Shown here piece after piece: positions 23,801 through 33,500 of a stretch of DNA of 64,000 nt. Position numbers and translations under genes: made by a program. The stretch is from Diorhabda sublineata (lineage: Eukaryota > Arthropoda > Insecta > Coleoptera > Chrysomelidae), in assembly GCF_026230105.1 (NCBI RefSeq), contig NC_079477.1, positions 10,049,001 to 10,113,000 on the forward strand, read 5' to 3'. A model generated the notes under the pieces. The model was not told the origin of the DNA and did not search any database. It was given only the letters and a program-made list of their open reading frames with translations. Within the stretch, counting starts at the first letter, position 1; every line of letters starts with the position of its first letter.

Positions 23801-23971
23801 ACAAGAATACCAAAAAAGTCCGTGGAATTCTTCAAAAAACTTGTTGAAAAGAAAAGTCTACCGATATTAGAAAATTATCAAAACAGCGGAGCTGACAACA
23901 AAATATTTAATTCCATTGTGAATAATTTATTAGGCATATTTATTATTTTTTATATTTTATTTATACAATGA
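8419..23971 (+). CDS. glycoside hydrolase family 1 (beta-glucosidase / myrosinase-like), 8 exons
   Basis: Exons 8419-8465, 8724-8990, 10642-11039, 11353-11447, 15104-15397, 19385-19522, 22962-23068 and 23755-23971 join in frame with GT/AG borders to 520 codons plus TGA, a normal GH1 length. Such enzymes hydrolyse beta-glucosides by a retaining mechanism. Residues 1-16 form a short signal peptide, so the product is secreted. Visible GH1 landmarks are SSYQSEGAW (Q40), YHWDLP (H143, W144), acid/base E186 in TINEP, nucleophile E393 in ITEMG, and WSLLDNFEW (W436, E443, W444). The usual ITENG reads ITEMG here (N to M). Because E186 is kept, the enzyme does not resemble plant myrosinases, which lack this acid. 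At least seven N-glycosylation sequons (NGS, NYS, NSS, NYT, NIT, NAT, NLT) fit a secretory route. The C-terminus ends in small residues (NSGADN), a spacer and a hydrophobic run LLGIFIIFYILFI, like a GPI signal or tail anchor. Introns 2, 4, 5 and 6 carry transposon debris. Substrate is unknown. Confidence 0.95.
9260..10170 (-). mobile_element. LINE reverse-transcriptase relic in GH1 intron 2
   Basis: Read on the - strand, the segment passes through RT-like pieces: QTAYRKGNTY near 10080, DLKDTFD..DRKMMW near 9960-10000 (RT motif A type), MGVKQIDSLSPLLFILV near 9880 (GxxQGDxLSPLLF type) and ELVYANDKVVLSDTFQKME near 9800-9825 (YADD replaced by YAND). Stops and frameshifts are frequent. It is antisense to the GH1 gene. 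Confidence 0.7.
11757..11830. repeat. (TA)n microsatellite
   Basis: An uninterrupted run of about 37 TA units in GH1 intron 4. Confidence 0.95.
12794..13667 (-). pseudogene. defective transposase of copy A (DUF4817-type HTH plus DDE domain)
   Basis: Starts at 13637 with MVYSLQERIEIVGLYYQ, a DUF4817-type helix-turn-helix. A TGA at 13467 interrupts the frame, which then continues to WETLG near 13215. There a frameshift occurs and the family segment carrying the first catalytic Asp is absent. The last part (13198-12794) has FQQDGAPPHYA and WPPRSPDLTPLDFFLWGYLK, the second and third acidic sites. By my count 42 residues separate these two Asp, more than the 34 of classical mariners. The C-terminus after QPESLDEK is deleted into the inverted repeat. 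Not functional; a recent copy judging from the few lesions. Confidence 0.9.
13760..14153. repeat. 394-bp terminal inverted repeat (right) of copy A
   Basis: Matches, in inverted orientation, 60830-61223 and, in direct orientation, 61739-62132 of copy B. Only the outer 166 bp have a partner on the left of copy A (12634-12799). Confidence 0.9.
14815..14851. repeat. perfect 16-bp inverted repeat (hairpin)
   Basis: ATACTTGGCTTGTCAA, a 5-nt loop (ATTGA), then the exact reverse complement. Located in GH1 intron 4; no RNA gene is recognised. Confidence 0.85.
15740..16440. repeat. cluster of diverged direct and inverted repeats
   Basis: A block containing TGTTGTTTATGC at 15884 recurs as TGTTGCTCATGC at 16095 (about 211 bp apart), with similar following text (TTGTCTACAG..., GCAATAAAATAG). 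It appears again inverted near 16235-16250. Open frames here are by-products of the repeat. Lies in GH1 intron 5. Confidence 0.5.
16446..17250 (+). mobile_element. DDE transposase relic, copy 1
   Basis: Shares most of its sequence with 24325-25130. The + strand reads ESTRIDRWRKDYLRQLKDC, then RHIIYLDATRFDSHDVV and WVNNSKNCC at 17030-17210. This resembles the region around the first catalytic Asp (family pattern IVYLDETW, here D-A-T) of an insect IS630/Tc1-like DDE family. Stops and frameshifts are present; no termini were identified. In GH1 intron 5. Confidence 0.6.
17403..17420. repeat. short interstitial (CCTAA)n, the insect telomere-type motif
   Basis: Three CCTAA units in a row. A similar run lies at 19311-19326, on the other side of the relic at 17530-19020. 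Confidence 0.8.
17530..19020 (+). pseudogene. relic of a repeated insect gene family, probably transposon-derived
   Basis: A long + strand coding relic in GH1 intron 5, broken by many stops and shifts. Pieces include SEIRVGCQKYFATAARKL near 17660, MKMIVISA..HQHMDSQKN near 17790, then FIDASQISLKALLLHNGNKY-like text near 18245. Further on come PTNMKENYANLEVLLDKIQC near 18325, a CCFLCEWDKRA stretch near 18465 and VAFDSKLSKAEKRAWVVFIE near 18663. I recall this order (cysteine-rich N-terminus, then 'LLHNGN', then 'CFLCEWDSRA') from high-copy uncharacterised insect proteins, but cannot name the superfamily. Bounded loosely by two CCTAA runs. Confidence 0.6.
19311..19326. repeat. short interstitial (CCTAA)n
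   Basis: TAACCTAACCTAACCT, in the same orientation as the run at 17403. Confidence 0.8.
19864..19965. repeat. imperfect 45-bp-arm hairpin, MITE-like
   Basis: The left arm starts TATTGTGCAACAAGTA and reaches CTTTTCTCACGAGTGTGG. The right arm (19921-19965) is its near reverse complement (CACACGAGTGGGAAAAG ... TGTTGCACACTA). The loop is about 10 nt. It abuts the mariner at 19994, within GH1 intron 6. Confidence 0.7.
19994..20879 (-). mobile_element. mariner element, internally deleted
   Basis: Ends are inverted and similar: TATTGAAAAATTCTTAGCCT on the left, and TATTGATATCTAGTTAGCCT on the right after reverse complement. The transposase frame (20740-20189) has TMDETWVHFYDPET (first Asp), LQDNAPAHKSH (second) and PPYSPDLAPSDYHLF (third), the DD34D pattern of mariner. 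The N-terminal DNA-binding half is missing, and a TAA follows LKKSLKGR, before the C-terminal tail. Antisense in GH1 intron 6. Inactive. Confidence 0.9.
20946..21600 (-). pseudogene. Crypton-like tyrosine recombinase relic, copy 1
   Basis: Read on the - strand: VAGACLREEFWKLR near 21560, VKLDNTKTKKPRTFTVTGEF near 21450, YAALRPIDSPEKHFFLNYQ near 21380, GKCTRQVVGINKFGSIAKTI near 21320 and LKRHGGWQSS near 21180. The tail NKINVANKIVNSIEKSLEP then leads to a stop at 20966. The order matches Crypton-type YR domains of insects ('KT', 'FFLNYQ.GKC', 'LKRHGGWxSS'). The 'SVAEGY' segment with the catalytic Tyr is deleted directly after QSS, and the HxxR region is frameshifted. Located in GH1 intron 6. 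Confidence 0.75.
21891..22245 (+). mobile_element. LINE 3' end with (AAG)n tail
   Basis: The + strand reads YRKLEYFGQVMRRQRYKFQR, then GKRGLGRRRIAWLRNLREWF, then LFRATVNKIQIVMMIANIHP, the usual C-terminus of an RTE-like LINE. A stop and an (AAG)n tail follow at about 22230-22246. Everything upstream is lost. Lies in GH1 intron 6. Confidence 0.8.
22480..22760 (-). mobile_element. LINE RT fragment (motif A region)
   Basis: On the - strand the text EVQIQDFINFRKAFDTVYR at about 22630-22570 resembles RT motif A (family pattern DFKKAFDSV). It is preceded by a frameshifted GFRPG-like stretch. Short and degenerate. Confidence 0.45.
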
Positions 23972-23975
23972 TATT

Positions 23976-23981
23976 AATAAA
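23976..23981 (+). terminator. polyadenylation signal of the GH1 gene
   Basis: AATAAA lies 4 bp after the TGA of the last GH1 exon, within an A-rich stretch; a second downstream site may be used instead. Confidence 0.55.
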
Positions 23982-24324
23982 AAAATTAAAGCTAATGACT
24001 TTTTATTTCACATCTTCAAACAGCGATTTGAAAATAAAAAAATATATCAGGAATCATCTACATCTTTGCTACTTAAATGAAAATATTGATTATATAATTC
24101 CAAGCCATTGCAAATAATTTATTCCTAGGCAATAAAATCTTTAAAAGAAAAAGAGATATTCCTGTGAATATAAATATTTATAAAATATAAATTTCTCTGT
24201 TGGTCTGGAGGTACGTAATTAATCAAACAATCACTAGTAATAAAAGATTTTATTGTCTATTAATAAAACTAACAAAATATACATAAAAAAATAATATTTA
24301 CTCCCCATATAATATTCGGTAAAC

Positions 24325-25500
24325 AAATCGTCAGTTCACATAGACTCATCATCACACTGTTTACCAATGAAAACATCGAATCGTAAACATAAATGCATTT
24401 CTATTGGCCACAGCCGTATATACACAATTTGTTCGAAATATTCCGGCCAGACATCTTACGATAAGCCGTGGCGTCGCTAGGTGAGATTCATTCAATTCAT
24501 AAATTTCTTCATGGGCGAATGAAGACAATGAAATAGCACAGTGTAGTGAGAATAAAGACAGGTATGAATTTAATAATAAAGATTTAGATATACCAACATA
24601 GCAAGTTATTTTAAATATATTCGAATCTTTAAAAAAGGAAAATATTCAGCAATCTGATCATTATAATTAGAATTGCTGAATTAAATTGAGTAAATAATTT
24701 TCCATTTATCGAGTAGTCACGAAAGGGGTTGCTGTGGATCATTAACAGAACCGAAAAACATGTAAAGAAAAACTGAAATCAATTGACTACTCAAGATTTT
24801 ATACGTATCACAATTTATAGTCTATATAAGGAGAATAGGGCTGCGACATTAGAAGTAATACATCAAAAGGTAGTAGATTAGAAACATTGCATTAAGTTTT
24901 GTCAGCATGTGATTTTTAACACAAAAAAACTGAATAAACGGGTGGTAATAACCGAATCGTCAAGAATAGCTCAATGGCGATAAGATTATGTGCGTTAGAT
25001 AAAAGACTACTGAAGTTCTGATAGATACATCATTAATCTAGATGAAACATGGTTTGACAGTCACGATGTAGTAAATTTCGGTTGGGTTAACAATAGTAAA
25101 AATTGCTGTTTGAATAGGCCATGTTCTAAAGGGAAACGCATTATTATTATTAATGTCTGCTAAAAAAACTGTGCAGCTGATTACCATGAAGATTTGACAG
25201 TAATATCATTGTAAAAAGAATTCTTTACACAATGGTAATAGTAACAAAACTCAAATTTTAGCATTTATGTCTAAGAAAAATATTCCTATTCCTGTCAGCG
25301 ATCAAAGGAAAGGACCCAACAAATAAAGAATTGATTACTGTTATTAAAGGTCTAAAGTATATGATATCACCCTCTTAAGATAATTTAATCAAATGATGAC
25401 TCTAGTTCAGACGATTCTGACTACCATTATTATTTATAAGATACTTTGGAAATGAAATGTATCAGGTCAGATCAGTGTAATAATTTGCTTTTGCATAATA
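24325..25500 (+). mobile_element. DDE transposase relic, copy 2
   Basis: Aligns with 16446-17250 over about 800 bp, starting near CGTCAGTTCACATAGACTC. It reads NLDETWFDSHDVVNFGWVNN at 25040-25100, keeping the DETW motif that copy 1 has lost, then SKGKRIIIIN. Beyond the shared part come broken frames including LMHQFVKLGK near 25505. Lies just downstream of the GH1 gene. Confidence 0.65.
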
Positions 25501-27556
25501 CGCTGATGCACCAGTTCGTCAAACTGGGCAAATTTTTTCCATTTTAAGAAATAAAGAGAACCTCAAAGAGTTGTCGTTTGGAAATTATGTGTCAAAAAAA
25601 GCGCATCACTCAAAGAACTAAAGGGTTTCCCCAAAAATTGTTTTGGAAATTGAAAAAATCTCTGAAATAAGAATATAAAGTCTAATGAGACACTATTTTG
25701 AAAGTGGCAATTAATGAAAAAAAAGTAAATAATTTTTTTACCTACAATTTCCATTTTTTTTTTTTCGAAAACAAATGTTTTGATAAATTTCAAAAGAATT
25801 TTATTTGTGTCCACAGAAAAGGATTAGAAACGCAAAATGGAAATGACGGGAATCACACTAAACATTTCTAAACGAGTAAATAACTAAAAATATTAACTAT
25901 ACATCTACATAAGAGTAGATCAGTTTTCTAGGATTCAAGAAAGATTTTAAAAACTAAATATTTTCCTCAATTTCCACACTGCAAGCTTGAATAGTGAACG
26001 TTAACTCAACATACACCTTGATATTAGGGGACTAGTACCGGTTTAAAGGGTAAAAAATTACGCATAATTAAATTTTTTTCTTGTTTTCCTTATTATAATT
26101 GCATATAAAACTTTTCGTTTATTATTTTGTGATAATAAAGTGTCACAGTATATTTCTTTTTATTTTTATAGAGGGCGCCAAAGTTGAGGCCGAGAAAATA
26201 ATAGCATTTCACTGCGCTGGGTAATCTCGAATTTGGTAAATATGAAACAAAAAATTCAAAAAACTTTTTAAAGAGGAAGGGCTTATATCGTAATTTACCA
26301 CCTTTGAATAAAAAAATTGAAAAAAAAAGCAAATGGCGGCTATAAAAAAATGTAAAACTAATGTTTTTTTCACTTTATTCCCATGGCAATTTTTTTACAA
26401 TTATCTGGTAAATTACGGTAAACTACAACAAAAAGAATAAAACACACAAAGAATTGAAAAAATCTAACGATTGGTTACAAAGAGTAACTCAGCGCAGATG
26501 AAAACTTTCGTATTATTTTAAATTTCGCTATGAAATTCTAGAAATTGTTTGTTAAAAGGAAAAGGATTCTAAAAATGTAAAAAAAATAAGGTTTTTGAAA
26601 ATTATAACAGGTATTAGTCCCTTAACTAAGATGTGGTGTTATTGGGTTTTCTTAGAGGTGCAAAGTTTTAAAAAGTGTGTAACCTGAAGAAAAGTCACAA
26701 ACAATTGTTCAGAGTACAAAAGGACTCTTCAACTTCAATTGGAATAACAGAAAGATGAGCTGATGTTTTTAAAAGTGTTTATATAAGTCTTAAAGTCAAT
26801 TCCCTTAAATAATATTAACACTAAAAACAGTAGCAAAAATACATGATTATGCAAGATCGTCTATTGGATAAGACAGATTCAGTATAAGAATGAGAAATAG
26901 TTATAATGATGGACATGTAATGATAATTAGTCAACAAAGAATAGTCAGAAAAATAATGAGGTTAAGTCAACCGACGAAAAAGAGAAATACCAAAAAATCA
27001 GAGGATCAGCCGATATAGGATGAAGTAAAAGAAAAAATCTGAAGGAAATTAAAATATTTGCCAGTAACGGAAAAGTGTGGAAAAATATTACAAGAGTATA
27101 AGGAGTTTCAATGCAACACCTGAAAGTGTATAAGAAGTAGGCAAAAAAAAGAATAAGTTTCAATTGTATGGTTTTTATAAATTATTACTGAACATAATCA
27201 CTTTTTCATTGCTAATATCAACCTAAGAAGAGCAAACAAATATTACGAAAGTCTGCTCAAGAGTAATTACACTTATTTATAGGTTTTGGAAATTTCTAAT
27301 ATAATATAATACAATATAGTTTAAAACATATCTTATTGTTTATTTGAAAACAATATACACAGTACCTAATAATAAAAATAACAAATTAGCTTTCAATTTA
27401 TTTAAAAAAAATAGTACAAAACAAAACATAAGCTTAGATACTAAACAACTTTCTTTTATTTCAGATCTAGATACTAGAAAAACATGGTAACCTATTTTCT
27501 AAAGAAATATATGACAAAACTTGTATCTTTGACAATTATTTTTCGTTATATTATTT
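25501..27556. other. AT-rich intergenic DNA between the convergent GH1 and MSH2 genes
   Basis: No gene or known element seen. Several TTTATT motifs near 27339, 27396 and 27453 could serve as - strand polyadenylation signals for MSH2, but none stands out. Confidence 0.5.
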
Positions 27557-30500
27557 CTAAAGATCTAACAACCCATTAATGAAAAGATTGTTAGTTGTAA
27601 CCAATTCTTCTTTTGCTTTTTGTATATAGTTCTGTAATTCATCATCTGTCATCGTATCCAAATCTAATGATTTGAATTTCTTCAATGTATTCTTTATTAT
27701 TTCATCACCTTCCTGAAAAAAAGCAGATTTCTCATCAAAATATTCAGCGAAGGTAATAAATAATACTCTTTGTGATAATATCCAAAATAAGGATTCTCTG
27801 AAAGTACGTGCAGAAGCCATTACTTCAAATCTACAGTAATAGTAGAATCCGCAGTCTATTGAAATCGATAGATAGGAATTTTACTAATTTTGTAAGATAT
27901 AGAGATGAATTAGTCTTGCAATTGTTGACAAAAGTTCTGTAAGAACTGACATCAATTTGTTTCTTGTGAGGAGGGAATTGTTTTGAATGCACGTTACCTA
28001 ATAAAAGAATAGAAGAATTTTTTGGAATTGATGACGGAAGCTCAGATATTGTATTCCAAATTTAGATTTTAAAGTTTACTCAAATCGACGGATATAGTTT
28101 TATGATGATAATGCGTCGAAGCAATTGTGGATAGTAAATTTGAGGAGTGATTAGAGCACTGACTCAAGTTGAAATTTCTATAACCATTATTTAACGATAC
28201 TATTAACACACACATCGGACAATGTAATTGTGAGTATTGATATAACATACTGGTAGTAAAAAGTATGATTTGTCCAATCTTAAGTAACTTTGAAGAGTAT
28301 TTAGACCTGAATGTACCACTGAACATATATAATTGCTTAACTGAGTCTCTTTTGATACCTTCTTTGTTTATCTATTTCTGAGTGTGTTATTTTGTATTAG
28401 TAGCGATTCACCTAGAATTTTACAAATTGGTTTTTTTTCTACAATTTTATAGTGGTGACATATTTTGAAGAACATAGTAATGCGTTGGACAAATGCTTTT
28501 ATTAGAGAAGTACATATTTTTTTATACTTACTGAAATAATTTTTCTTTTGACACTTGGTTCAAAATCTTTAATATATTTCAATCCACTTTGATGTTCTAA
28601 TTTTTTCTGGTATTTAATTGCGTCCTGAAAAAAAAAATATTTTGTGTATAATTATTTACAGAAATTTAAATGTGTGAGAAAACTTTTTTCTATATATCTT
28701 TAATTTACCTGTATAACATCATCTGGAAATTTCACCAATCTTGCGCAATGTATGCCATAACTCTTGTCGCATTCTCCTTCACGTATAGTGTATAATGGAG
28801 TCATTTCATCATCGGTAACTAGAGCAGACACATGTAGATTTCCAACAAACTCTGTTTTTTCAGCTAGTAAATTTAATTCGTGGAAATGGGTAGCAAAAAG
28901 AGAAAAAGGCTTGATTACATTAGCAATATACCTACAAAACATCAGTTATCTTATCCTTAACAACGAAATAAATTATTATTATTAAACTAAATATGATAAC
29001 AGAAAATCATAATAAATATTTCTAATGATGCAAGAAATTGACTGTACAGTGAAGTTTGCAAAAAAACGTGAAGGTCTTTGTTCAAACTATTCCAAATTAA
29101 AAACTTTGTAAAAACTAAAATACAGATGATAAACTAAGCATTAGAACAATCTCACAAATCAATCGATTTCATTAGATATCAATGAACATAAAGGGACAAT
29201 CGATCTTAATCGGCTTCAATGGCTAGTTAATCGACAATATCTGACAAGCGTAGACGCCTAGTTACCTGAATATATAAGAATTGATGTGATTCGCCTTCAA
29301 TCGACGTCAATAGAAATCAGAAGACATTAATTAACCTGAAGTAACAATCGACATCAATCGGCTTCAATAGATTGTTAATCGACAATATCTAACAAAAGTA
29401 GACGCCAAATCACCTGAATATACATGAATTGATGTGATTCGGCGTCAATCGACGTCAATAGACATCAGATGGCATCAACGAACATGAAGTGAAAATCGAC
29501 CGCAATCGGCTTCAATCACAAAAACTATTTCGAAAATCAAGTTTATTAATAATAACTTAAGACATATAGTGTATAATGGAGTCATTTCATCATCGGTAAC
29601 TAGAGCAGACACATGTAGATTTTCAACAAACTCTGTTTTTTCAGCTAGTAGATTTAATTCATAGAAATGGATAGCAAAAAGAGAAAAATGCTTGATTACA
29701 TTAGCAATATACCTACAAAACATCAATTGTTTTATCTAATCCTTAATAGTGAAATATATTATTGTTTGTAGACTAATTATTATAAAAGAAAATCATAATA
29801 AATATTTAATTGACTGTAGAGTGAGGTTTGCAATAAAACGTGAAAGTCTTTGTTCTAATTATTCCAAATGGAAAACTAAACTACAGATGATAAACTATGC
29901 ATTAGAACAATCTTCCAAATCTACTAACAATAACAATTCCGAAAACTAAATTTGTAAATAATAACTCAAAACTGTCAACTGTCATAAATAAAAAGGAAGA
30001 AGAAGAAGAACTGAAGCTAATCGAGAGAAACATACTGAGACTTATACTGGGACCACATATTACAGGAGATGAAGAGAGAATATTTAAGAAAAATAAAGAA
30101 ATAGAAGAAGAAATGGGATGAGAAAATATAATATAAGGTATGTAAAAGCACAAAGACTAAATTGGGGGCGACACATCATGAGAAGAAAACCTACAGAAAT
30201 AGTGAGGAGCAACAAAAAACTATAACAAAAGGCGTTACCCACCCCAATAAAAAGATATGTAGACGTCCCAATCGCTAGCTATAATCCAAGAGATTAACCG
30301 CCATGATGATGATGATGATAATGACGTTTTGTTGGGTAATAATAGGGGAAATATGTTCTCTAGATATCATGTTAAATTAGATCCAGAACTAGACGACGAC
30401 TATTGGGATTCTAGGTATTACTTTTGATTGGTAAAAATCTTAATTAGTTGACATCAAAAATACTAAAGTTATATCGTTAGTAGCGGACATTATTCCTGCA

Positions 30501-33500
30501 TGGTTTGTCTGTCATAAGATCTCATTAACTTCATGTATGAAATATGTGGATAGATATAAGGTTTGTTCTTGGTAGCTGCACTGGCAGAACTAATTCAGGA
30601 AGGGTACACTAAAGCGTTCTTTGTAGTAGTGCAAGAGAATCTATCTAAATAGCCTTACAATTACCACATTATACTTCACAAATTTTATAAGAGGAAAATT
30701 GTAAATCTCTGAAAGGAATCGAGTAGTATTTTTTATGGGGGTCTCAGGCAGCTGGACTTTTTCAAACAATGATCGTCATATTTCAACTCATTTCCAGAAA
30801 ACCTCAAAAAAATTCTATCCCAAACCTTCCTCATGAATGAATTTTGACTATTGAAAGCTGTAATGAAATTCGAATAATTAACTTACTCCGCAATAGCCCA
30901 TGCTAAACCACACCCATCGTAGGTAGAAGTGCCTCTTCCCAATTCGTCAATAATAACCAAAGAATCGCAGGTAGCTGTCTGAAAAACGGAAAAACATTTA
31001 TTCCGGTATTGACATTTTGTTATCTATTTGTAACTTATAATTTGAGTGAACAATCATTTTATTCAAAACAGAAAAACCTAGAACAATATTTTAAGAAATA
31101 CGACATTTCAAGTTAAAGTTTGAGGTATTTTAGGATGAAAATTTGATTGCAATTCGAGAAACAAATGTTAAAATTTTCCATATTTGGGAACAAAATTGAA
31201 AATCTGCACAAAAATTGTACCTTAATAATAGTAGAAGTTTCAATCATCTCCAACATAAATGTTGAAAGACCTTTCAATTGACAATCCTCAGCACCAACTC
31301 TAACTAAAATAGCATCTACAACAGATATCTCAGCTGCCGAGCAAGGAACTAAGCTCCCAATATGAGCCATCAAAACTGCAGTACCTATACTTCTTATGTA
31401 TGTACTTTTTCCACACATATTTGGACCTAAAAACAAAATAAATGTTACTTCAATAATGAATTTCATCAAATACACATGATATTAATTTCTAATAATATAC
31501 CTTTAAACAAAATTGTTTATATAATCTAGATTTTTGGATCATAAAAAATATTGCATTCAATTTGAACAAAAAATTATACAGATATAGAATTAAGAGTTCA
31601 CAAACATACAATTAATATTATAATAAACAAAAATTTTGAAACAAAAGCTAAGAAAAAATGGAAGGGCCTGTTTCATTAGTACGTATTTCCTCATCTGGAA
31701 TGCTTAACATGCTTCTAGTATCAATTCCAATTTCATTCCAACCAATTCAAATCAATCCAGGGTGAACTAGAAACTTGGACAGTTTAGAACAAGAAGAAAC
31801 TTTGCTGATCTGAGTCGTTTTACCAATACTACCACGGCAGACGTCCTTCGGAGCTGTCCAATATACTAGAGGAGTATTTGCTAGACATACTCACCAGGCA
31901 GACGTGGCTCATGAACACCAAGTTCGCCTACAGACGCCTAGAACGTCAATTTATCGGGACTCCTTCCTTTGGAGGAGTGCAAGCCTGTGGAATCAGCTTC
32001 CAAGGCACGTCTTTCCCAGACATTACAACAGAAGTTCAAGATTAATATCCATAGCCATCTCCACACGACAGGCACCATTAGAGCTACTCCAGTGTAATAG
32101 GGTTTAACCTCTTGTGCTTGCTTTTTGGATAAGAAAAATGGTCAAAATCATTTCATATTTGAATGAGTCTAAGAGATAGATCTCGTAACTTCTGAAGAAA
32201 ATGTCTGAATGCATTATATTAAATGGATTCAGGGATCAGAGTTGTTAGCAAGCTACACCTTTATTCAAAGTAATTTTGAAATTTGATCCAAGTATCCTCA
32301 AAGTAGGAACATCAAGTACATGTGAGCTTTAAGATGGACTATTTAAATGACTGCGATTATGGTGTATCCCTACGTGTCATGGTACTCCATACCATTATGA
32401 TCCCCCACTATTGGCATTTCTTGGTTGTATGCAGTATTTAAAAATTCCTTTGGATTTCGGGTCACGTTTGTCATCACCCAATAGGCAATATATTAAGTTG
32501 AGTGAGAATATTACAATCAACCAATGATGGTTTCTACATTCTAGGTGAGCTGTAGCCAACTATATTCGTGCTGTTCAATGTGCTGAGGTTAACCCAAAGC
32601 TCTTCTATTAAAGTTTCGCCCAAATAATAAATTATTTGTTATTTTTGGTGGTGAGTAGATTTGATGATATGGAGAGATTGTCAACTATTTGTATACATAA
32701 ACAAAGTAATAACTATGTCAAATTCATTACAATAATTTCGATAAACACTATTCAGAAATTTCAACAGAGATATTGAAAATTGCTTCACCTTTACCTTCTA
32801 TCTTCTAAGTTTATAATTTTATATAATATATGAATACAGTACTTGATACAAGAATGTTATTATTTGTACCAAGACTTTTGAATAACAAATTATATATACA
32901 AATAGAAAAAAGTAAACTCACCTGTAATAATAAACATTTTTTTGCCATCTTTTTCAAAACTAACATCATTTGGAATAAAAGAAATATTTTCTTGAGCCTC
33001 GATACATGGATGTCTCACTTTATTTAATTTCAAAATACCTGATCCTCCTGGAAGTAGTTTGGGTTTCATGTAAGGAATTCTAGCGGAAATAGCTGCTATA
33101 GCGAAAGATGTTAATACATCTACCTTTGCTACAAGTATATTGAGATTTTTCAAAGTATCTGCGTATTCAGCTAAAATTTATACGATTCAGATTAATAAAG
33201 TTTTGAAAAACAAAAGTTAACAAATTGGATACAGAATTATCAATCAAGCAATGGAAATAATTGAATCAGAAACTGATAATTTGAGAAAAATCATTCACAA
33301 ATTTTAATTTAATCATTATATGAAAGAATAGGGTATTTGAAAGATTCTCTAGATGCATTAGATTTACTAGACGAGATTGGTAAAGTTTTGAAGGTATTAT
33401 AGGTCTAATTGATGACTCTATTGGTGATAGATATATTGTTACTTGGTTTATGTGGATACAATAAAATCATTTGACTCTAGAAATATTTCAGGTGAAATCT

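Noticed and set aside
29172..29515. possible CRISPR-like array (regular repeats)
   Set aside because: Units are 148 bp head-to-tail without spacers, in a eukaryotic intron; an ordinary tandem repeat.
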